18,098 nucleotides of DNA, taken from Cyclostephanos tholiformis. Lineage: Eukaryota; Bacillariophyta; Thalassiosirophyceae; Thalassiosirales; Thalassiosiraceae. The notes beneath the pieces are model-generated. The model made no database searches and was not told the DNA's origin. It was given only the letters and a program-made list of their open reading frames with translations. The DNA lies in assembly GCA_036939975.1 (NCBI GenBank), contig JALLPB010000870.1, forward strand, positions 1-18,098, in the 5' to 3' direction. A program made the position numbers and the translations under genes. This document shows positions 8,607-14,188 of this stretch, one piece after another; the first letter of the stretch is position 1; every line of letters begins with the position of its first letter.

Positions 8607-9309
8607 AGTGGATGCAACAAGAGTGGAGGCAGCGTATGATATTTTTTGGTTAGGTGGTATCATAATTTGACAAGGGGGCAAGCAAGTTGAGGTAATGTAG
8701 AAATATTCAACATACAAATAGCTAAGTCGCTCTTGTCTATATACTTACCTACCTACAAATATCATCTGTTCTTGGTATGTCAATGTCAGAAAATGCTGAC
8801 ACAAAAGTGTGCCAATACACTAAAAACTGTGTCACCAAAATCAGCCTGTCGAGACAAGAATAAGCAACATTTGGCATTGTCAGCAACATTTCCAGCCATG
8901 TTGGCCGTATATTCAACGGTAACCCCTAGGATTACATATTGGTGCAAAAATATCCAAAAAAAATGAACTCATTCCAAACTACCACAGGACAGGCGGTGCA
9001 AGCAATTAGAAAAGACAAAACCCAGAAAGCCAAGTACACTAAAAAGGCTAAATATGTCAAGATAGTTTTTTGTATTGTTCCTACATAATCCCTTTTTTGT
9101 CCTTTTTGTGGGTACATGGGCATGTTGTTGCCAAATGCCATACTTGATCCTATGCCTACTGTCATGTTGCCGATCGTGCATGACACAACCAAAAACACAA
9201 ATGTGTTCACTTTTTCCAATTTTATAAAAGAATGTATTATGCCTAAAACAAGAGTGGGGTCAGTGATACCCATGCCCTTCAGAGATTGGACATGCTCCAA
9301 TGTCCACCA
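8607..9309. other. AT-rich stretch, no gene seen
   Basis: Apart from the dispersed repeat at 9041-9087, I see no supported feature. A minus-strand frame of 122 codons (9300-8932) covers part of it, but its translation shows no recognisable domain and the composition is that of the surrounding AT-rich DNA. Confidence 0.4.
9041..9087. repeat. Dispersed repeat copy 2 (matches 7427-7470)
   Basis: Partner of 7427-7470 in the same orientation, about 1.6 kb away and about 220 bp upstream of the pogo-like pseudogene. If the pair marks the outer parts of one element family, this copy could belong to the 5' region of that pseudogene. This is only suggested by position. Confidence 0.5.
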
Positions 9310-9860
9310 CCACTACTCCCCCCTTAAGAAAGAGAAGATCCTTTGCGCTGATGAGAAAATGGTACAGGAGGAGGGTTGCACTGTCTCTGAAGCGGCAGCT
9401 TTCATATAATGCATCAATGACTCCCTTATTTCTCACTGGAGGAAGTGCAATGCAATGGCCAACTTGTTTCTACTACATTCAGGACCTACAAGTATCCTCT
9501 TTGATGACATTGAAGCCCAGCTGATTGCTTTTGTTGATGAGTGGCAGGCCTCCCTGTGAACTGTTTCATACTAATGAGAAAGGCAGTCAAGTTTATTGAA
9601 ACCCAAGTTTCTTGCAAAAACCATGCACTCAGCCTCAGCAAATATGGCAATCTCATGCTTCATGAAAAAGAACAGGCTAACACATTGCATGGACAAGGCA
9701 CAGTGCCATCCAAGTGAAGTTGAGGGTGAGGGGTTTCAATTTCTGGAAGTCATAAGGCTCATCCTGTTGGAGAATAATGTCTATCATGCAATGGATTTCA
9801 AGAACACCATCAACAGCATCGGAGCACACACAGTGAATATTTGCAGATCCAAGTGTGATC
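9310..9860 (+). pseudogene. Broken pogo/Tigger-like (DDE_1) transposase
   Basis: Protein segments follow in order. EEGCTVSEAAAFI (9368-9406) and SLISHWRKCNA (from 9422) look like the N-terminal helix-turn-helix, interrupted by TAA at 9407. Next is SILFDDIEAQLIAFVDEW (about 9491-9544). After TGA at 9557 the reading moves to another frame for LPVNCFILMRKAVKFIE (9550-9600). It then returns for KFLAKTMHSASANMAISCFM, DKAQCHPSEVEGE and YHAMDFKNTINSIGAHTVN. The last block matches what follows the first catalytic Asp (MDQTPV type) in pogo-like transposases. Here LLENN runs directly into VYHAMD, so that catalytic block seems deleted, about 20 residues from memory of the family. The gene is therefore inactive. 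The downstream catalytic half (second Asp and third acidic residue) is absent. Confidence 0.6.
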
Positions 9861-9925
9861 CTTTTTTTGCCCTTTTTTAGCAATTGTTTTACACTTTGTA
9901 CCTTTGATTAGCCTGCCCACCTGTC

Positions 9926-10330
9926 AAAATGCCAGTCCCAGTATGGTAATCTAAGAAATTACTGTACTGGAACTGTCATCAAGATGTTAAATGGCAGTTT
10001 TGGTAAAGTAATCAAAGAAAATTGCAATACCGGTACTGGAATTGAGCATCACAATAATCTAATAAATTATAGTACGGGTACTGTCATCAAGGGGCTAGAT
10101 GCCAGTGCCAGTGTGGTAATCCTAACAGTACCTCTACTGGTTGGTATCTCACAGTATTGAAATGTATCTAAAAAATACATTACTAGTATTGTACGTGTTT
10201 GGGTATGGTCCTAGTTTTGCAGCACTTGTACCGGTAATGTTGCCATGAAAAATTACGGCAATATATGTTGTTTACCAAATGCACTTTTATAATACCGGTA
10301 ATGAATTTTACAATACTGGTACTGCTTCCT
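9926..10330. repeat. Imperfect repeats containing the palindrome TACCGGTA
   Basis: TACCGGTA occurs exactly at 10028-10035, 10229-10236 and 10293-10300, with TACTGGTA at 10314-10321 and related GTACGGGTACTG and GTACTGGAACTG in between. Phrases such as ACTGTCATCAAG and ATGCCAGT...GTGGTAATC also recur (about 9930-9995 and 10079-10125), giving loosely repeated units of unclear length. I see no gene here. Confidence 0.6.
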
Positions 10331-10343
10331 GTACCCAAAAGCC

Positions 10344-10679
10344 TCATTTCCATCCGGCATAACTACACCCATTCTGACAAACACCAGTACATTTGGTGAT
10401 AAATTGGCAGTCCCAAATTCTGGAGAAGGGAGGTAGCAGCTCACTCTCCTTGGGCTTATTCATTGCACCCCCCAGTTCATTCATCACACCAGGTTGATTA
10501 AATTCATCCATGTCTTTTGCCTCCTTGTTATTTTTGAGAGATTGATACACAAAATATTCTGCCACATCTAGGAGGTTTGTGTCATTGCCATCTAATCAAG
10601 GATCATAATCAACATCATTGCCCTCAGCACTTATATTCTTGGCTTGATGGGTTGTGCACTGCACTTTGTCACCAATCTG
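10344..10679 (-). pseudogene. Unassigned degraded coding stretch
   Basis: On the minus strand, about 111 codons are open except for one TGA at about 10596-10598, which lies between DVDYDP and LDGNDTNLL. The translation is acidic and well mixed rather than repetitive: GDKVQCTTHQAKNISAEG, then VAEYFVYQSLKNNKEAKDMD, then PKESELLPPFSRIW. One stop in this length of AT-rich DNA is unlikely by chance, so I take it as a former gene fragment, perhaps an exon or an accessory part of a nearby mobile element. I recognise no domain. Confidence 0.4.
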
Positions 10680-11220
10680 TCATGATGCAAAAGAGTGAGA
10701 GATAAGGCACTGACTGTGGCTGCAGTCAGAGTGTGTAATGGGGAATGGGGAGAGTGAGGTGTGAGGCAGCAATGACGATGATCGTCAGCTAAATTGTATT
10801 ACAATGCTAATGGACTGCAGCTAGTGGTCTGGTAGTGTTGGAAAAGGACAAACTGCCATGACCACAGACCATGTGTATGAGGATGTTGAATAGTAGCATG
10901 CTGATGTTTGGGCAAAAATAGTTTTGACAGAGGGGCATACAGCCCGATGCCAGTGTCCAACTCTTGGGAGCTTTCCTGCAGGAGCATAATCACAGTTCCT
11001 CTCCAAAAGCTTGGAAGAAGGAATCACAGGATTTCTCAGGATTCCTGCAGGAAAATGCAACCTAGGGGGTTGCTGGTGGGTCATTGTGACAGCCCAGCTT
11101 GAGCACCCCCCTATTCTCATTTGGGGGCTTACTAGATTTTCCCCTCTCCCATCCTCTTTACATGTGTAATGCTAGTTAGTATGGTAGATTTAGCAGTGTT
11201 GATAAGCTAATAATATAACA
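10680..11220. other. Intergenic stretch, no gene seen
   Basis: No supported gene. A perfect 12-bp palindrome TTCCTGCAGGAA is at 11042-11053 and a related TCCTGCAGGA near 10974, about 70 bp apart. A 99-codon minus-strand frame (11120-10821) shows no recognisable features. Confidence 0.4.
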
Positions 11221-11242
11221 TAGGAATAATACTAAAAGTTTA
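11221..11242. repeat. Direct repeat flanking the MITE, left copy
   Basis: This 22-bp segment (TAGGAATAATACTAAAAG at its start) matches 11666-11687 at 19 of 22 positions in the same orientation. It lies just outside the inverted ends of the MITE. It is too long and too diverged to be a TA target duplication. Confidence 0.75.
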
Positions 11243-11254
11243 GGCAAGCTACTA

Positions 11255-11660
11255 CTCTGTCCCACAATTATTCGTACATAATGCCACTTGTTATTACTAA
11301 TTCCTAAGTTAAATTGCAATGTCTGCAATTGCTTTCTGCATTTTTAGCACAGAGGTGTTAGTACATATGAATAGATACATACGATAAGAAAGAAGAATCT
11401 TGTAATTTTTGGGAGGGCTCAACATATTTTTTGAAAACTTGGCCTACGGCAGCTACAGTACTTTATCCTACAGGAAAAACAGCTGATAAGGGGAATTAAA
11501 TTGCAGCACAATTTTGTCCTTTTCAGAAACTGCCATTGAGACCATTGGATTCAATGCAAAATTTAACGTTTTTTAATGTAATTGAGTCATCCTCTGAAAC
11601 TTAACACAGCCTTTAATCCAAGCAAAAAATTGCAAATGTAAGAATAATTGTGGGTCAGAG
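11255..11660. mobile_element. 406-bp MITE with 24-bp inverted ends and TA target duplication
   Basis: The left end (11255-11278) starts CTCTGTCCCACAATTATTC. The right end (11637-11660) is its inverted copy and ends GTGGGTCAGAG. I count 22 of 24 matching positions. TA dinucleotides border both ends (11253-11254 and 11661-11662), the target duplication typical of Tc1/mariner-superfamily elements. The start is also reminiscent of Stowaway-type ends (CTCCGTCCCA). The interior is AT-rich and has no frame long enough for a transposase, so it is non-autonomous. Confidence 0.85.
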
Positions 11661-11665
11661 TAATG

Positions 11666-11687
11666 TAGAAATAGTACTAAAAGTCTA
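11666..11687. repeat. Direct repeat flanking the MITE, right copy
   Basis: Partner of 11221-11242, four bases beyond the right TA duplication, while the left copy ends ten bases before the left one. The pair could reflect insertion into a pre-existing tandem repeat, or a larger composite element. Confidence 0.75.
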
Positions 11688-12265
11688 CTTCTGGAGTAAT
11701 CAGATGAGGCCGGAGTAAGCAAGGGTGGAGGGGACAGTGATGGATGATGGGACCAATGCAGACTTCATCCCACTTGATGATGACAACAACAATTTTGGCA
11801 TGGGGGGGGAGGGACAACAAATTATAAAACTCATTCAAGGAGTTGAAGGGATGGGGTGTGACAATTGCAAAACAACTACAATTTGACAACGACATGTGGA
11901 TCGGTCCAATCCCAACATTTAAGATCCGGGACCTACATGGGGGGGACCGGTCGGCAACAATGACGATGTCAAGGACCAGCAGCATCATCGCCTCAGACAT
12001 GCACCACATGAGGAGAAGGGGCAAGAAGGAGGCGGTGGAGTGAGGAGCTTTGGCTTTGGCAGAGGTGGGGGAGAGAGAGGGGGAGAGGGCCAGGTCCCTC
12101 AAAATCCCCCCGGGTTCCTCCCCCTCAAGGGAGAGGCGAGTTTGGGGGTGTCTGAGTGTCACGCATGATGTTATTTCCCCAGTCTCCCCCCCCCAAAAGG
12201 GCGTCTAAGCCCACACTAATATCTACGTAGATGTACTATTTTACTAATGCAAAGTGTCTTCCTTT
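11688..12265. other. 3' flank of the hydrolase gene, no supported gene
   Basis: A plus-strand frame at 11843-12043 reads GWGVTIAKQLQFDNDMWIG and then IPTFKIRDLHGGD, which looks protein-like. A neighbouring frame gives DDGTNADFIPLDDDNNNFG (about 11734-11790). They may be frames of one decayed coding region, but I recognise no family. The rest holds purine runs (about 12058-12090), a C run near 12185 and a 12-bp palindrome ATCTACGTAGAT at 12221-12232. Confidence 0.35.
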
Positions 12266-13543
12266 TCACCGAACGCCCAGAACCTCGCCCGCAAATGCTA
12301 TGATGGCATCATTCACTGCACCGGGTGCTTCGTCGTGGGGACAGTGTCCTGCGTCGATGCTCACCCTCCTGATCCACCTCCTCGCCCTGTTCTCGTCCCC
12401 AGTGTTCACACTGTGAAAATTGGCGTGCAGCATCTCCATCCTATCTGCCGCCGCCGACTTGATCCACGGATCCGACTCGCCCCATGCCAATAAGACCGGA
12501 CAATGCAGTTCTTTGAGTATGTCGTCGACGAATACCTTCGGACCGGATCCGTTCTTCGCTATCACGCGGTAGAACACCTCCGCGGCCGACGCGTCGAGCG
12601 CCGGCGTGTATATCGACGCCACGAGCTCGTCGTCGACGTTCGCGTCGTTCACCGGGTACACCTGTCGCAGTATCTGTTCGATACGCGATGGACGCTTCGT
12701 ATAAATGAATGAACATGCGATGACGAATCGCTGCAATGCCGACGTAACGTACTTCACGATCGAGTTGGCCTCCTCCTCCGTCCGGTCCTCTGAATCGGTA
12801 GTCGTCGGATCACGGAAGCGTCCGGCGGCGTTAAGGAGAATGCATCCACCGACACGATCCTTGATCCTTACGTCCGACGACGCGTACATGGCCGTGAATC
12901 CACCGAGGGAATTCCCGGCGATCGCGACGTACCTCCCCCCCCCCCTCTCATCGTCGCCATCAGTAGAAAAAATCACCTCCCTAACGAAGTCCACGACCTG
13001 ATCCTTCCAAACGGACGCGTCATAATCCATGATCGGCTTATCGCTCCAACCGAACCCGAGCAGGTCGATGGCGTATACGTGATACTCCCTCGCGAGGGTC
13101 GGTATGTTGTGACGCCAGTGATACGACGATGCCCCGAAACCGTGGACCAATAGCAGTGCTGGACGGGATGGATCGCCCAATTCGACGTAGTTGATATTGT
13201 GGGACGTCGTCTCACTCGTCGATGTCGTTCCAGAATCGCTCCCACCGCATGCCCCGTGATGGGTCCTCCATTCCCACGACGAGTATCCCGTGGGCGAATA
13301 CGGGAGGCGGTCCGATATGCGATGCTCGAAGCCTTCCAATACGGATGACGACGACGCGGACGACGACGACGACGACGACGCATGTGAGACGGCGACGGGA
13401 GAGGAGGAATGCCGCGTCGGGAGCGCTTCCACGGCGGATCTACCAATGGTAGTAATGGGAGGCGCGACGAACGCCGACGAATGCCGTCCGGCGGCTAACA
13501 ATATTGCCCACGCTCGGAGGAGGGCGTTTCCCCGTGATGTCAT
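12266..13543 (-). CDS. Plastid-targeted alpha/beta hydrolase
   Basis: A serine hydrolase of 425 residues when started at the ATG at 13543. A longer frame (ATG at 13639) adds 32 residues, but the inner start places a signal peptide (LLRAWAILLAAG) directly before SSAFVAP, the ASAFAP-type motif that marks import into secondary red plastids. After a Ser-rich linker the catalytic domain shows VHGFGASSYHW (oxyanion region), DLLGFGWSDKP, the nucleophile elbow GNSLGG (Ser212), WGESDPW (Asp358) and DAGHCPHDEAP (His400), so the triad is complete. RIEQILRQVY and NVDDELVASIYTPALD in the cap resemble the plant plastid hydrolase At4g36530, which also belongs near pheophytinase and chlorophyll dephytylase. 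A charged insert (GDENRARRWIRR, 382-393) precedes the His loop. The substrate is unknown, and an esterase acting on chlorophyll or lipid derivatives is only a possibility. It is divergent to the aspartate kinase-homoserine dehydrogenase gene. Confidence 0.88.
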   Translation of the reverse strand: MTSRGNALLRAWAILLAAGRHSSAFVAPPITTIGRSAVEALPTRHSSSPVAVSHASSSSSSSASSSSVLEGFEHRISDRLPYSPTGYSSWEWRTHHGACGGSDSGTTSTSETTSHNINYVELGDPSRPALLLVHGFGASSYHWRHNIPTLAREYHVYAIDLLGFGWSDKPIMDYDASVWKDQVVDFVREVIFSTDGDDERGGGRYVAIAGNSLGGFTAMYASSDVRIKDRVGGCILLNAAGRFRDPTTTDSEDRTEEEANSIVKYVTSALQRFVIACSFIYTKRPSRIEQILRQVYPVNDANVDDELVASIYTPALDASAAEVFYRVIAKNGSGPKVFVDDILKELHCPVLLAWGESDPWIKSAAADRMEMLHANFHSVNTGDENRARRWIRRVSIDAGHCPHDEAPGAVNDAIIAFAGEVLGVR

Positions 13544-14100
13544 GATCAAACGTGACCTTGCCGATCTTGCCCCGCCGTGGTATGTAGAGGAGAGATTGTA
13601 CAGAAGAAGAGAGAAGGAAAGAAAAATAATGAACGACAACTAACGAAGAACAATGCTTCCTACCTGCATGCTCTCCCTATTCGTCATCTTCGGATCGGGG
13701 TTGTGTCTGCGTGGCGCGAGAAGAGTGTGCTGGCCGCGCCGGCCGGCCAGCTGGTATTCGGCGGGAATGGCATGGACGGAAGTCTCTGAAAATAGGTAGG
13801 TACCGTCTAGTACGATATGATAAAAATAGGTATGGGAGAAACTTCCATCCGGCTGCCTACTAGGGATTTACTTATTCCCCCATTCAGGACACATCGACAA
13901 ATCTCGGCCATCAAATCCATCCAGTGGGAATGAATATAATATTATGTGTTTATCGTAGAGTGTGGCACCATGAAGTTGTTCTCCCCGAAAAATCTTCATC
14001 GTATTCCTCCTGAATGAACTTACCACCCGACCGTCTCCCTATAAACAATAACATATATTTAAAAGGGATAAAACAAGTCCGTTAACATCATTTTGATGGA
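13544..14100. promoter_or_regulatory. Divergent intergenic region between two plastid-protein genes
   Basis: These 557 bp separate the starts of the hydrolase (leftward) and the aspartate kinase-homoserine dehydrogenase (rightward). A GC-rich palindromic patch (GCCGGCCGGC and neighbours) is at about 13731-13752. AAAATAGGTA occurs near 13790 and again near 13823. The 60 bp before the right-hand start are AT-rich with a TATA-like string (ACATATATTTAAAAG, about 14051-14065). Shared control is inferred from the geometry. Confidence 0.4.
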
Positions 14101-14188
14101 ATGCGTCTCGGGCACATCCTCCTCCTCCTACTCGCCGTTCCCCCAGCACTCCCGTCGGCATCGGCCTTTACCATCATCCCACCCGTAA
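14096..14188 (+). promoter_or_regulatory. Upstream ORF overlapping the AK-HSDH start
   Basis: An ATG five bases before the main start opens a different frame of 30 codons (MECVSGTSSSSYSPFP...) that ends with TAA at 14186-14188, inside the main coding region. A scanning ribosome would meet this ATG first. It could lower translation of the main frame or be bypassed. The peptide itself is low-complexity and is unlikely to be functional. Confidence 0.45.

Noticed and set aside
7919..8717. Long overlapping minus-strand frames rich in Cys, His, Ser, Leu and Trp-Leu-Phe-Gly repeats
   Set aside because: They arise from the CAATG/GATG simple sequence and the CCAAACAA microsatellite. All three minus frames look alike, which is typical of a repeat artefact.
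6031..11476. Shared 13-mer TACTTTATCCTAC before the transposase (about 6034) and inside the MITE (about 11458)
   Set aside because: A single 13-base match is expected by chance in 18 kb. The flanks do not align.
13290..13643. 117-codon plus-strand frame opposite the hydrolase N-terminus
   Set aside because: Its acidic run is the complement of the poly-Ser linker codons. The sense strand has the plastid signal and SAF motif.
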